The notes under the pieces were generated by a model that saw only the letters and a list, made by a program, of their open reading frames with translations, was not told the DNA's origin and made no database searches. A stretch of 64,000 nucleotides of DNA, taken from contig JAAUSG010000002.1 in the NCBI GenBank assembly GCA_012034055.1, positions 28,381 to 92,380 of the forward strand, given 5' to 3'. Below are positions 1-9,268 of the stretch, piece after piece (within the stretch, counting starts at the first letter, position 1; the number at the start of each line of letters is the position of its first letter). Made by a program: the position numbers and the translations under genes. This DNA comes from Leptolyngbyaceae cyanobacterium RU_5_1. GTDB taxonomy: Bacteria > Cyanobacteriota > Cyanobacteriia > Leptolyngbyales > Leptolyngbyaceae.

Positions 1-423
1 TGGATGAAGACATTACCTGCTTACCTTGATTTAGGTGACATTTGGTTGGTTCATGCTGGAGTACATCCGTTACTTCCCATCCAAGCGCAAACAACTCAAG
101 AGTTTTGTTGGATTCGGGATGAGTTTCACAGTATCTCCCAACCCTATTTCCCAGACAAATTGATTATCACAGGTCACACCATCACCTTTACCTTGCCCAA
201 AGTGGCTCCCGGAGAACTTGCTCAAGGACATGGCTGGTTGGATATTGATACCGGTGCCTACCATCCCAAAAGCGGTTGGCTAACTGGGCTGGATATTACC
301 AACCGTCAGGTTTACCAGGTCAACGTTTTCACACAGATCACTAGAGTGTTGCCACTAGACGAAGCCGTCACGCGAGTTGAGCCTGCTCAAATCCTTGCCC
401 AGCGACAAGCGTTGCGTTTGTAG
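1..423 (+). CDS. metallophosphoesterase, C-terminal part (5' end outside window)
   Basis: This is the C-terminal ~140 residues of a calcineurin-like metallophosphoesterase, a family that includes bis(5'-nucleosyl)-tetraphosphatases and PPP-type protein phosphatases and uses a dinuclear metal centre to cleave phosphoesters. The piece holds the late metal-ligand motifs: WLVHAGVHP (His after a strand) and the characteristic ITGHT followed by an LDIDTGA strand. The frame is open through base 1, so the gene starts upstream and the N-terminal GDxHG/GNHD motifs are not visible. The internal Met near base 4 is not the real start. The substrate cannot be told from this fragment. Confidence 0.8.
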   Translation, partial: WMKTLPAYLDLGDIWLVHAGVHPLLPIQAQTTQEFCWIRDEFHSISQPYFPDKLIITGHTITFTLPKVAPGELAQGHGWLDIDTGAYHPKSGWLTGLDITNRQVYQVNVFTQITRVLPLDEAVTRVEPAQILAQRQALRL

Positions 424-521
424 CAAGGCAATAGTCATTACCATCACCTTGTTGCACCAACCATCAAACCAAAAATTTCCAACCACCAACCACCAACTGC
501 CAACTACCAATCATTGTCCTC

Positions 522-1364
522 CTACGTCAGCGATCGCAGCCTCGCCTGATACGCCGCACGATCCAACCCCCCACCCGAATCCCCTTCTGATGAGATGATT
601 TGCTGTATGCGGCTAATCCGTTCGGAGGTGGCAGGGTGCGTACTCAGAAATGTGGGGACAGAGCGCTCTCGTAAAAGTTTGCTCATGAAATCAACCATTG
701 CCGATTGTGCGTACCCGGCTCCGCGCATGGTTTCAAGTCCCATTACGTCAGCCTCATACTCGTCTTTGCGACTGTTCGGACGTCTGAAGGCCAGTTCTAC
801 ACCAATGTTGACGGCTGTATTCCGATCCAGTCCTGCTGCACCGGTAATCCCGCGCGCGATCGCTGTTTCTTTCATCTGCTTAATTGCGTGTCGTGCAGCA
901 ATGTGACCAATCTCATGGGCCATTACACTCGCCAACTCAGCCTCGTTGCTCGCCAGCGTCAGCAAGCCCGTATTGACATAAATGAATCCACCCATCGTAG
1001 CAAACGCATTCACGCTGCGATCGTCCACGACCTGAAAGCGATAGGGAATATCTGGGCGGCGGCCCTCGGCTGCCAACCGTTGACCAATCTGATTCACGTA
1101 CTGGTTAATTGCAGGATTTCGGTAGAGTCGAATTTGACGCCCAACTAACTGCTGATTAATCTGACTACCAATTTCTACTTCTTGCTTGTCCGACAAACTT
1201 GAGAGCTGAATCAGTTGAATTCCTTGCCGGATCAGATCAAACCAGGGAATTGCCTGAGAAACCAGAGGTTGACTCACGACAAGAACGAGTGCAATTGCCA
1301 GAGCCACCACTGGGTAAAGACGACGACGTATCCTGCGAGACAGCAGTGCAAAAAACTTAACCAT
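522..1364 (-). CDS. M48-family zinc metalloprotease
   Basis: A 280-residue secreted or membrane-anchored peptidase of the M48 (Oma1/HtpX/BepA-like) family. An N-terminal hydrophobic segment (about residues 15-38) follows a basic stretch and looks like a signal anchor. The catalytic zinc motif HEIGH sits in VMAHEIGHIAARHA (around residue 150), and the third ligand region EYEADVMG follows about 50 residues later. The length fits the short cyanobacterial M48 proteins. Such enzymes act in membrane or envelope protein quality control, but the substrate here is unknown. It is transcribed towards the upstream phosphoesterase (convergent) and a 480-bp spacer with two repeat elements separates it from rpsU. 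Confidence 0.9.
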   Translation of the reverse strand: MVKFFALLSRRIRRRLYPVVALAIALVLVVSQPLVSQAIPWFDLIRQGIQLIQLSSLSDKQEVEIGSQINQQLVGRQIRLYRNPAINQYVNQIGQRLAAEGRRPDIPYRFQVVDDRSVNAFATMGGFIYVNTGLLTLASNEAELASVMAHEIGHIAARHAIKQMKETAIARGITGAAGLDRNTAVNIGVELAFRRPNSRKDEYEADVMGLETMRGAGYAQSAMVDFMSKLLRERSVPTFLSTHPATSERISRIQQIISSEGDSGGGLDRAAYQARLRSLT

Positions 1365-1445
1365 CGTTAATTATCCAAGTGCGAAGAAAGAGTTAACAGA
1401 ATGGTGCATCTTTGAACCAGGTCAGGAAGTGTAACTCTATGACGC

Positions 1446-1545
1446 CTAGTGTTTTGTCAGCTTTGATTTTGTGAGCTTGAGAATAGTAAAGAGTTATTAT
1501 TTTGGGGCCTTCAGCCCACAAAATAATTCTTGATAGATCACTAGT
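1446..1545 (+). repeat. MITE-like element, copy 1
   Basis: A ~100-bp element bounded by CTAGTG and CACTAG ends. Inside is a hairpin (TTATTTTGGGG / CCCACAAAATAA). It aligns without gaps, roughly 80% by eye, to the reverse complement of 1747-1845. No coding capacity. Confidence 0.75.
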
Positions 1546-1745
1546 CAATAAAAATAAACTAAGGGTGACATCTTAATGACTTCTAAATTGGTCAACTTGT
1601 TCCCCTACCTAACCGTACTCTAAATCAGAGAGCGAAGACTTGGAAATAAAAATCAAACAGCTACCACAGTATGCTAATCAGAAGCATGTAACTATGGTAG
1701 CTTGGCTGTGAAATTACTTTTTTAGGTTCAAAAATTATTAAAGGC

Positions 1746-1846
1746 ACTAGTGGTCTGTCAAGAATTATTTTGTGGGTTGAAAATCCCAAAATAATAATCC
1801 CTTACTTATCGCAGACTCACAAGTTGAAAACTGACGAACCACTAGT
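1746..1846 (-). repeat. MITE-like element, copy 2 (inverted relative to copy 1)
   Basis: Read on the minus strand this is the same ~100-bp element as 1446-1545, with cleaner terminal inverted repeats of about 15 bp (CTAGTGGTTCGTCAG and, at the other end, TTGACAGACCACTAG). Its rpsU-proximal CTAG end contains the TAG stop codon of rpsU, so the element sits exactly at the gene's 3' end. A third, one-ended relative is at 39528-39573. Confidence 0.75.
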
Positions 1847-2021
1847 TGTAGCGTCTCTTTCGCCTAGCCACAATTGCTTTGCGTTTACGCTTCTCTAACG
1901 GTGTCTCAAAGTGCCGATGAGATCTCAAATCAGCTAAAATACCTGCCTTTGAAACTTGACGCTTGAATCTCCGCAGAGCTGAATCAATTCCTTCATTTTC
2001 ACCAAGAACTACTTGGGTCAT
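1842..2021 (-). CDS. rpsU: 30S ribosomal protein bS21
   Basis: A 59-residue basic protein matching bS21: [20 protein letters not shown], then [13 protein letters not shown] and an Arg/Lys-rich tail. bS21 joins the 30S platform near the 3' end of 16S rRNA and takes part in initiation. I place the start at the Met of MTQVV: the GGAGAG about 10 nt upstream is a good ribosome binding site, while the longer frame (13 more residues) has no family support. The TAG stop lies within the CTAG end of a MITE-like element, so the original C-terminus may have been altered. Cyanobacteria often carry more than one rpsU copy, and only this one is in view. Confidence 0.92.
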   Translation of the reverse strand: MTQVVLGENEGIDSALRRFKRQVSKAGILADLRSHRHFETPLEKRKRKAIVARRKRRYN

Positions 2022-2137
2022 TCCTGATAATCTCTCCAATTCACTAAACGATGATTCCACTAATTTATCATCTCAAAAATTCAGTTGCTCGGAAATTCGT
2101 TAGGAACAAAACGTAGAACTGATGAATGTTATATCCA

Positions 2138-3427
2138 TTACCATTGGCTAATGAAGGCAAGATCAAGGGTACTGAAATTGGTACTCAATGCCAAATTCAA
2201 ATGTTCCATTGCTTGGATCAACCACTGAATAGCCTCTCGCTGACAAGTTTCATAATGGTTGAACAAGATAGAAAATCGCTTCTCTAGATAAGGCTTAACC
2301 TTACGGCAGATTAGAACAATTTTTAGCAGTAATCCAGTTGTTACGGTGTGGCCAATATTGGCAATCAAATCAACGAAAACAAAGTGATTAGGTTTTTGAG
2401 AGCTATCGACAATTAAGAAATTTAACAACTGACTGCACGTTCTCACCAGCAAAAAGTCATTTAGCTGATGAGAATTGCTTTCCGGCAAAGTGTTCCGAAG
2501 TTGAGCGTGGAGCTGATTGTTAAATTGTCGCTTGCCATACTCTGGGTCAACGGAGGCAGTAATGTACTGATAGAGGTCGTCCTTGAAATCTTGATATGAA
2601 GAGGTTTGGGCACTATGAGTCAGGAAGCGTTGGGCAACATCTCGATAGGTACAAGAGCCATGCGACTTACCCGCAAAATGCTTGAGGGCGATGCAAAGTT
2701 CTTGATCACTCAATAAAGTTGGGTTTTTAACAGGCTGTAAGAGTTGCTTGGCGACTTCGAGAGAGTGGGTACGGATAAGCTGCGATCGCCGCACTTGATA
2801 GGTCACAAACTGAGATAAATCAATCTCATACTGGCGTTGAACCCGTGCTCGGAGTTGTCGAATAGTTTGATGCTGCTCGTAAGTACTTCCCTCTGCTAAA
2901 AGGCAATGCTCGTACAGATATGGATAGCGACGAATCAGGTTGCCGAGCGGCTCAGCCTCCGAACCATCAACTGGCTCCGACGCTTGACCAATAACCTGAG
3001 CCAGGCGTCTCAGAGCCAAGTACTGTTCCGTATCAACAAAGTCTTTGACAAGTTCCCGCAAGCATCGCGTGGGATGCGATCGCGAAAACTCGATAGGTGA
3101 CCGAGGGGGCAGCGACTCAAATAGCTCAATTAGAGAAGGGATATAAGCCTGAAACTGAGGACGAGCTTGCCAACGGTTAATCAGAATGTGACAGCAACGG
3201 TTTAGAACGAAGCGAAACTCTTGATCTGCAAACTTGGTGGACACAATTTTATCGAGCGCTGCAGAAATTTCAGAATCTGGATAGCCTGTCCCATCAATAA
3301 ACAAAGCGCGAAAGCGATGCACTAGCTGACTGGGCAGCTCAGATTGCACAAGTTGCAGCAAGTGATCATACAATTGCTGCTCCTCTAACTCAACCTTTCT
3401 AGCGTAGTGGGCTGTCCAAGTACTCAC
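2138..3427 (-). CDS. conserved hypothetical protein, 429 aa
   Basis: I do not recognise the family. The frame is long, uses codons like its neighbours and reads GTG as its first codon (VSTWTAHYARKV). The product looks soluble and helical throughout: no signal peptide or membrane segment, many Leu/Gln/Arg-rich amphipathic helices, and four scattered Cys. No nucleotide-binding or catalytic motif is evident. It lies alone on the minus strand, between rpsU and a 0.65-kb spacer. A cyanobacterial conserved protein of unknown function is the safest description. Confidence 0.7.
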   Translation of the reverse strand: MSTWTAHYARKVELEEQQLYDHLLQLVQSELPSQLVHRFRALFIDGTGYPDSEISAALDKIVSTKFADQEFRFVLNRCCHILINRWQARPQFQAYIPSLIELFESLPPRSPIEFSRSHPTRCLRELVKDFVDTEQYLALRRLAQVIGQASEPVDGSEAEPLGNLIRRYPYLYEHCLLAEGSTYEQHQTIRQLRARVQRQYEIDLSQFVTYQVRRSQLIRTHSLEVAKQLLQPVKNPTLLSDQELCIALKHFAGKSHGSCTYRDVAQRFLTHSAQTSSYQDFKDDLYQYITASVDPEYGKRQFNNQLHAQLRNTLPESNSHQLNDFLLVRTCSQLLNFLIVDSSQKPNHFVFVDLIANIGHTVTTGLLLKIVLICRKVKPYLEKRFSILFNHYETCQREAIQWLIQAMEHLNLALSTNFSTLDLAFISQW

Positions 3428-4075
3428 AGTAGTTCAAAGTCCCAGGCTTAGGAACGATACCAAGAATCGGCTTCTCTAAATATTGAACACCAACAATTCG
3501 CCTCCAATTCTAATAGAAAGTTTGATCAATATGAAGTAGCGATTGATGACCTTCAAAAAACTAATAGCAGATAAAGAGATTTTGAATAGCGGTGTATTGC
3601 TAATCCTCTTTAATATTACCTAGGCAAATTTCTGTCCGGTGTGACATAAATCACTTGATAAACCTGGATATAGATTTAACCATCAAAGTTCCCACCAGGG
3701 TAGAATTGACCTTACAGGCTTGATAGCAGGCGAGACCAGCGTTTGACCTTTGATTTAGACGGCTGGGAATAGACCCGGTGAAGAACCTGTAATGTAAAGT
3801 ATGGAAGTGACGCTTTATAGATTTATAAAGTATTCAGAAGGATAACTACCTTGAAAGGAAATAATTCTAGAGATAGCTAGTAGTTGACGGCAGAAATCCT
3901 GCTCCCATTCCCTACTCAGTCCTCAGCACTACCTGAGCAATAGTTGCCGGACTTACGCCACAGCCTACTAGTACACCAGGGCAGAAATAACTAGCCAGTT
4001 AAAAGTCAGTAAAGAGCTTATCCCGTAATCGTTTCTGACCTCGTGCTTCTGACTTCGCACTTCTGACTTCTTGCA
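3428..4075. other. 650-bp intergenic region
   Basis: No supported gene. It is AT-rich near the 429-aa gene and could hold that gene's promoter. Around 3690-3810 it has a more structured, GC-richer stretch that I could not match to any RNA family. The end next to the RelA/SpoT gene (4035-4075) has a tandem low-complexity tail built on ACTTCTGAC, similar in style to other spacer tails in this window. Confidence 0.4.
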
Positions 4076-6337
4076 CTAGTTCTCCGTTTGACTTAGGCGA
4101 CGAAGGTTGAGCACGTCACTCAATTTCTTGATTTGTGCAAATGTTCGCTCGAGCTGCTCATGGTCACGAATATCAATGCCCAGGTCAATAACGGCTGTTT
4201 GATCGGGAAAGGTTTTGACCTGGGCATTACGAACGTTAATGTTGTTGTCAGTTAGACGGGAGAGAATATCTTTGAGAACGCCGACTCGGTCAATGACTTC
4301 AATCTGAATATCCACCGGGTAAGTCTGAGGGCGTCGGCCGTCTTGAGTCATGGGGTTCCAACTTACGGGAACAAGGCGATCGCCGGGTATATGCTCGGTA
4401 TTTGGACAGCCTTGGCGATGAATTGAAATACCTCGACTACTTTTGGTAACGACCCCAATGATCGGTTCTCCGGGAACAGGAGTACAACAGCCTGCCAGGT
4501 GATGAAGTAACCCTTCTACGCCGTTAATCGGAGATTGACTGGGGGATGGAGCCAGCAGCGCCTTCACCGGAGTGGGAGCAGGAAGTAAAACCTGCTGAGG
4601 ATCAGGAGCAATGGGTTGTTGTGCCTTAACAGCTTCGCGCAATCGGTTCAGGATTAGATTTAGGGTGACTTCGCCATAGCCAAGTGCTGCTAGTAGATCA
4701 TCGGCGCTGTGATAGTTACATCGTTCAGCCGTTACCTGCATGGGAGCCGATTTCAATAAAGCTTCAAATCCGTTCTTACCCAGTTCTCGCTCCAGCATTT
4801 CCCGACCACGAGCGATATTCTCTTCACGGTGCGATCGCTTATACCACTGACGAATCCGGTTTCGGGCGCTGTTAGTAACAACAAAGTTCAGCCAATCCAA
4901 ACTCGGACGAGAATTCTTACTCGTAATGATTTCAACGATGTCGCCATTTTTGAGTGGAGTATCCAGGGTCACCATCCGCCCGTTGACTTTTGCTCCCGCA
5001 CAATGGTTACCCACCTCGGTATGAATGCGGTAAGCAAAGTCAATCGATGTGGCTCCCCGGCTTAGCGAGACAACATCCCCTTGAGGCGTAAACACATAGA
5101 CCTCTCCGTCAAACAGGTCATCCTTAATGCTTTCCAGATATTCCTGCGCATCTTTGAGGTCATTTTGCCAGTCCAGTAGTTGCCGCAGCCAGGTGAACTT
5201 CTCATCGGCTGTTGTCATCTGGACATTGGAACTGCCGCCAGTCTCCTTATACTTCCAATGTGCGGCAATCCCATACTCAGCAATATGATGCATTTCCAGA
5301 GTACGGATTTGTATTTCCAAGGGTTTGCCCGTATTACCAATCACTATCGTGTGTAGTGATTGATAGCGATTGGGTTTGGGCAAGCCAATATAGTCTTTGA
5401 AACGACCAGGGATGGGTCGAAACATGTCATGTACGATCGCGAGAGCACGATAACACTCTTCGTTCGTTTGCACGATGATGCGAACAGCCGCCACATCATA
5501 GATTTCTTCGTATCCTTTCTGCTGCCGTTGCATCTTCTGATAGATGCCATAAAGATGTTTGGGGCGACCGCTGACATCAACCGTTTGCACCCCAACTTGC
5601 TCCAACCGGTTTCGTAAGGACTCGGCAATGTTTGCCAATCGTGCTTCTCGGTCTGTCCGTTTTTCCGCGACAAGTTCCTGAATCCCCCGGTATGCATCGG
5701 GTTCCAGGTATTTGAATGACAGGTCTTCCAGTTCCCACTTAAAACGCCCAATTCCCAAGCGATTGGCTAGCGGCGCGAAGATCTCCCGCGTTTCCATCGC
5801 AATCCGTCGCCGTTTAGCATCCGGGAGATGTTCGAGGGTTCGCATGTTATGCAGGCGATCGGCCAGCTTCACCACAATGACCCGAATGTCTTGAGCCATT
5901 GCCAGGAACATGCGACGGAAGTTCTCTGCCTGCCGCTCGGTTTTGCTGGAAAAGTTGAACTTGGAAAGTTTTGTCACTCCTTCAACTAAAATTCGGACTT
6001 CTTCACCAAAAAGCTCTTCTAACTCCTCTAATGCAACTTCTGTATCTTCGACTACATCGTGGAGAAAACCCGCTGCAATCATGACACTGCCGCCACCGAG
6101 ATCGCGGAGCAGCCCAGCAACAGCAACCGGATGGGCGATGTAGGGTTCACCCGATGCGCGGTATTGTCCTTGATGGAGTAAGTAAGCAAATTCAAACGCA
6201 CGATAGATCAGATCGGCATCGGCACGAGGGGCTTGTAACTCGCTACCGTCGGGAGCTACTCGCCGTGTGTTCAGACATTCTCGTAGCCAGTCGGGAACAG
6301 CGAATTCAGTGGAAGAGGCGGAAGCCGTAAGATTCAT
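4076..6337 (-). CDS. bifunctional (p)ppGpp synthetase/hydrolase, RelA/SpoT homolog
   Basis: A long RSH-type stringent-response enzyme of 753 residues from the ATG at 6337; the frame extends 7 codons to a TTG, which is less likely. Domain order is classical. The HD hydrolase has HPVAVAGLL and the HDVVEDT metal site. The synthetase domain has RFKDYIGLPKPNRYQSLHT. A TGS domain (VYVFTPQGDVVSL) is followed by a Cys-containing linker (HHLAGCCTPVPGE) and a C-terminal ACT domain (IEVIDRVGVLKDILSRL). The intact HDxxED suggests hydrolase activity alongside synthetase activity. It would make and degrade (p)ppGpp from ATP and GDP/GTP during starvation or darkness. The gene stands alone between two long spacers. 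Confidence 0.95.
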   Translation of the reverse strand: MNLTASASSTEFAVPDWLRECLNTRRVAPDGSELQAPRADADLIYRAFEFAYLLHQGQYRASGEPYIAHPVAVAGLLRDLGGGSVMIAAGFLHDVVEDTEVALEELEELFGEEVRILVEGVTKLSKFNFSSKTERQAENFRRMFLAMAQDIRVIVVKLADRLHNMRTLEHLPDAKRRRIAMETREIFAPLANRLGIGRFKWELEDLSFKYLEPDAYRGIQELVAEKRTDREARLANIAESLRNRLEQVGVQTVDVSGRPKHLYGIYQKMQRQQKGYEEIYDVAAVRIIVQTNEECYRALAIVHDMFRPIPGRFKDYIGLPKPNRYQSLHTIVIGNTGKPLEIQIRTLEMHHIAEYGIAAHWKYKETGGSSNVQMTTADEKFTWLRQLLDWQNDLKDAQEYLESIKDDLFDGEVYVFTPQGDVVSLSRGATSIDFAYRIHTEVGNHCAGAKVNGRMVTLDTPLKNGDIVEIITSKNSRPSLDWLNFVVTNSARNRIRQWYKRSHREENIARGREMLERELGKNGFEALLKSAPMQVTAERCNYHSADDLLAALGYGEVTLNLILNRLREAVKAQQPIAPDPQQVLLPAPTPVKALLAPSPSQSPINGVEGLLHHLAGCCTPVPGEPIIGVVTKSSRGISIHRQGCPNTEHIPGDRLVPVSWNPMTQDGRRPQTYPVDIQIEVIDRVGVLKDILSRLTDNNINVRNAQVKTFPDQTAVIDLGIDIRDHEQLERTFAQIKKLSDVLNLRRLSQTEN

Positions 6338-6962
6338 GCGATTGAGTGGAAAAGGCAAAAGGCTTTAGACAGTTATCGGCTGATTCTACTTGGCAAGTAG
6401 CACCCTTTACAAATTAAATGTGATCAAAGTTACGTCGGACAGGAAGGATTGCAATCCCTCAAACCGAACTTCTCAATTTATCTAACCTGATTACCGACCT
6501 GAACCACGTTCAGCTCGGAATATTTAGCTTTTCCTTAAGAAAAACTCCAGGTCTGGACGTGGACAAGGTTTAAACCAGCAGGCAGATTGAGAACCAGAAA
6601 TTAAGAAGCCTTATCAAACAATGCCTTTGAAAAGAAGTTCATCGACTGCTAATTCATAGTAGATATCTTAGCAATATGAGCAAAATTCTTCGCACCGCGC
6701 GCCCTCAATTTAGTAAAACCTGATGAACTGCAGATAGACCATACGTGTATTACAAAGAGTCTCTGTCTTGAAGTAGGTGGGCATGATTAAACCGAAGACT
6801 TGACTGAAAAGGTGTCAGATGTCAGGGAAATGCCTGCTTCTGACGCCTGATACCTGGCACCTACCTCCCAAAAATCTTGCATTTAATTGAGTCACTCTAC
6901 TTAGATGACTTGGGTGAGCAAGTGGGCTATATTTAGGTCGCTAAGAGATGGAGATGAAATCT
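6338..6962. other. intergenic region between divergent genes, holding a 72-bp repeat
   Basis: This spacer separates the RelA/SpoT homolog (minus) from a small secreted protein (plus), so it must contain both promoters. It carries one copy of the dispersed palindromic repeat (6502-6573) and, near 6815-6870, an imperfect low-complexity inverted stretch (TCAGATGTCAGG ... CTGACGCCTGA). No further gene was found. Confidence 0.5.
6502..6573 (-). repeat. 72-bp dispersed palindrome-ended repeat, copy 1
   Basis: Ends are AACCACGTTCAGCTCGGAAT and CCAGGTCTGGACGTGGACAA followed by GGTTT. It is the most diverged of four copies (others at 25054-25126, 45080-45152, 56230-56302). Its orientation matches copy 3. 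All copies are intergenic. Confidence 0.85.
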
Positions 6963-7217
6963 ATGAATTTAGCAAAACTGACCCTGCTTGTATGTCCGGC
7001 TGTTCTGGCATCCATGATGTTTGTTGCCAGTCCAGCTCATGCAGCAATACATTTGACTCAGACTCCCAAGGCAAGTTATGAGCGATCGCACTCTGAACTG
7101 GCTACAGCGATCGCCTCAACTCAAGCTACGAGTGATCCCCAAATTCCGCAAGGCTGTATGTGCGCTCGTTGCCTACAAACAGTAGAACGTTTGCAGGGTA
7201 AACTTCCTGGCATGTAA
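6963..7217 (+). CDS. small secreted protein with CxxC motif, unknown function
   Basis: An 84-residue protein starting at the ATG of MNLAKLTLL, which has GGAG 9 nt upstream; an ATG five codons earlier has no such site. Residues 1-25 form a clear Sec signal peptide ending in SPAHA-A. The mature part is short (~58 aa), Ser/Thr/Ala-rich, and ends with GCMCARCLQTVERLQG, a CxCxxC cluster that could bind a metal or form a disulfide. I do not recognise a family. It would be periplasmic or thylakoid-lumenal. Confidence 0.6.
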   Translation: MNLAKLTLLVCPAVLASMMFVASPAHAAIHLTQTPKASYERSHSELATAIASTQATSDPQIPQGCMCARCLQTVERLQGKLPGM

Positions 7218-7229
7218 ATCATCGAGTCC

Positions 7230-7778
7230 TCAGTCAATCAGTCCTGCTGGGGGAGTGATTTCGATTCGCCTTCGGTACAGATCTACGAGTGGCACGATCG
7301 CCTTCACAAACGGAATCAGAACCGTTACAGATTTTCCATTTGCAGCGTTTGCTGGGCTGGATCGCTCAACTTCTAGCAAGTCATTTCCGGCGGGGATCAC
7401 ACTGACGACGGTGCCAACCAGCGCTTGAGTGGATTGGTCAAACACTTGCAGTCCGATTAGGTCAATAACGTGGAATTCGTCTTCTGCGAGGGTGGGGCGA
7501 TCGCCGTCTGGCACTAACAGTTTGCAATCCCGTAAGGCTTCGGCTTGAGTTCGATCCGTCACCTCAGCAAATTGCACCACGTACAGTCCTTTCCCATCTA
7601 GATAGCGCCCGTGTACCAACTCAATGGGTTGGGGTTCGACTTCTCCGGGTCGCAGTAGCCAGCGTTTGCCTGGTTTCAGAAATCGTTCTGGAAAGTCGGA
7701 GATTGGATAAACGCGCACTTCACCCTTCATGCCCTGAGCCGCAATAATTTTACCGATTTCAAGGAAGCCAGAAGTCAT
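7230..7778 (-). CDS. rimM: ribosome maturation factor RimM
   Basis: A 182-residue protein with the two RimM domains: the N-terminal beta-barrel (KIIAAQGMKGEVRVYP, residues ~8-95) and the PRC-barrel (DEFHVIDLIGLQVFD through LIPFVKAIVPLVDL and the IEITPPAGLID tail). RimM binds uS19 and assists 30S head assembly and 16S rRNA processing. The length is normal. It faces the small secreted protein gene convergently with only 12 bp between the stops. The promoter side holds a GGGGTTA tandem tract. Confidence 0.94.
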   Translation of the reverse strand: MTSGFLEIGKIIAAQGMKGEVRVYPISDFPERFLKPGKRWLLRPGEVEPQPIELVHGRYLDGKGLYVVQFAEVTDRTQAEALRDCKLLVPDGDRPTLAEDEFHVIDLIGLQVFDQSTQALVGTVVSVIPAGNDLLEVERSSPANAANGKSVTVLIPFVKAIVPLVDLYRRRIEITPPAGLID

Positions 7779-7812
7779 TTGAGGGGTTAGGGGTTAGGGG
7801 TTAGGGGGTTAA
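7779..7812. repeat. GGGGTTA tandem tract
   Basis: About four tandem units of the 7-mer TTAGGGG immediately upstream of the rimM start codon, ending in a G5 run. Low-complexity tails of this kind recur in spacers of this window. Confidence 0.7.
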
Positions 7813-7865
7813 CTAAGGCAGGTGTTGCTCCTTCTAGGCGATTTCTGAAAAACAAATTACCCAAT

Positions 7866-7885
7866 GTAGTGCGTTCGCGCACTAC
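7866..7885. repeat. perfect hairpin, 8-bp stem
   Basis: GTAGTGCG, a TTCG loop and CGCACTAC form a perfect stem-loop between rimM and the aminotransferase gene. No T tract follows on either strand, so it is not a classical terminator. It may be a short dispersed repeat. Confidence 0.6.
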
Positions 7886-7978
7886 GGCAAAGAATTGGGA
7901 ACTTCTTTGATAGAAATCTCCCTAAATTGCGATCGCTATCCTGCTCCCCGCATAGAGCACGTTGACGGATGCGAAGCG

Positions 7979-9268
7979 TTATAACTCATCTGTAAGAGTT
8001 GTGGACTCACGATATATCTGTTTTACTACGTTTGCCAATCGTTGCATGGCGGTTTCAATGTCTGGGTCGCTGCCCGTCAGGCTAATCCGGAGACACTGCT
8101 GTTTGTGAGACCAATCCTCTCGAAGCCCAGGGAAGAAGCTGCTACCAGGAACAACGATGACGCCAACTTGTTTCAACTGCTGATAAAGTTCCCAGTCAGT
8201 TATAGGGAGGTTCTCTAACCAGAGCCAGCAAAAGATCGCGCCTTCACCTCGGTGCAAGAACCAGGGTATATCAGGCATGGTCTGATCGAGGGTGGCTTCC
8301 ACAATTTCAAGTTTGTTGCGGTAGAACGGGCGAATGACATTGGTAGCAATGTCTACTAAAGCGCCAGAAGCAATGGCACGAGTCGCGATCGCCTGCCCAT
8401 AGCGGGGTGAATGAATACACAGATTAGTTTGAAAGCACTCCAACACATGAATTAACCGTTCATCCCCGATCGCGATCCCAATTCGCTCTCCCGGTAGTCC
8501 TGCCTTAGATAGGCTCATGCAATGCAAGATATTGCCCCCAAACAGAGGATTCATATCGGTGAAATTGAGGGCAGGAAACGGCGGTGCGTAGGCAGAGTCA
8601 ATCAGGACAGGCGCATGGTACAGAGCAGCTAAATCAGCAATCTTCTGGACTTCATCATCCGTGAGCACATTACCCGTCGGATTGCAGGGGCGCGAAAAGA
8701 TCACACAGCCCGTGTCCTCGTTAATTTCGAGTTGGCTGAAATCTGGACGGTACTTGAAGCGGTGGGCAGTGGGATCAATATCCAGCGCAGGCTTGTAGGC
8801 AACCAGAGCTTCCGGCGTTAGAGCAACACCGCCGTAGCCCGTGTAGTCAGGGCTGAGGGGCAGGACAATCTTTTTCAGGGTGCCACTTTCGGTGTAGCCG
8901 CCAAAGGCGTTTGCCGCATAGAAGTAGAGGCTCTGGCTACCGGGCGTGATCAAGATGTTGCGATCGCTCAGGGTCAGTCCGTACCGTTGATTAAAGTCAG
9001 CTGCGATCGCCTCAATCAGGGGCTGATACCCCTGGCTAGCCCCGTAGCGACAAACCACCTCGCCATACTCAGAGCTGGCTAGCAGGTTAGCCGTGCAGTC
9101 TCGCCAAAGTTGCTCCACCTCCGGCAGAATCAGCGGGTTGCCTGCGCTCAGGTTGATAAATTCTTGCCCTGCACCTGCCCGTAAGGTTTCGATGATATCT
9201 TTCATAATCGCCCGAACTCCCGTCAGGCTGGACATCTCATTGCCAATTCGACTCAGGGCAGGATTCAT
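7979..9268 (-). CDS. avtA: valine-pyruvate aminotransferase (AvtA family)
   Basis: A 429-residue fold-type I PLP-dependent aminotransferase. The start MNPALSRIGNEMSSLTGVRA, the NLSAGNP motif and the overall length fit AvtA, which interconverts valine and 2-oxoisovalerate using pyruvate/alanine. Visible PLP-site elements are ITPGSQSLYFYAAN, SRPCNPTGN, DSAYAPPFP and SLSKAGLPGERIG, in which the Lys would form the internal aldimine. The conserved C-terminal Arg region LRISLTGSD is present. Substrate preference is inferred from family resemblance. It stands alone, with its promoter in the 270-bp spacer upstream. Confidence 0.85.
   Translation of the reverse strand: MNPALSRIGNEMSSLTGVRAIMKDIIETLRAGAGQEFINLSAGNPLILPEVEQLWRDCTANLLASSEYGEVVCRYGASQGYQPLIEAIAADFNQRYGLTLSDRNILITPGSQSLYFYAANAFGGYTESGTLKKIVLPLSPDYTGYGGVALTPEALVAYKPALDIDPTAHRFKYRPDFSQLEINEDTGCVIFSRPCNPTGNVLTDDEVQKIADLAALYHAPVLIDSAYAPPFPALNFTDMNPLFGGNILHCMSLSKAGLPGERIGIAIGDERLIHVLECFQTNLCIHSPRYGQAIATRAIASGALVDIATNVIRPFYRNKLEIVEATLDQTMPDIPWFLHRGEGAIFCWLWLENLPITDWELYQQLKQVGVIVVPGSSFFPGLREDWSHKQQCLRISLTGSDPDIETAMQRLANVVKQIYRESTTLTDEL

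Noticed and set aside
3690..3810. Possible structured RNA (riboswitch or small RNA) upstream of the 429-aa gene
   Set aside because: I compared it by memory with glutamine, tmRNA, SRP and 6S RNA features and found no matching conserved blocks.
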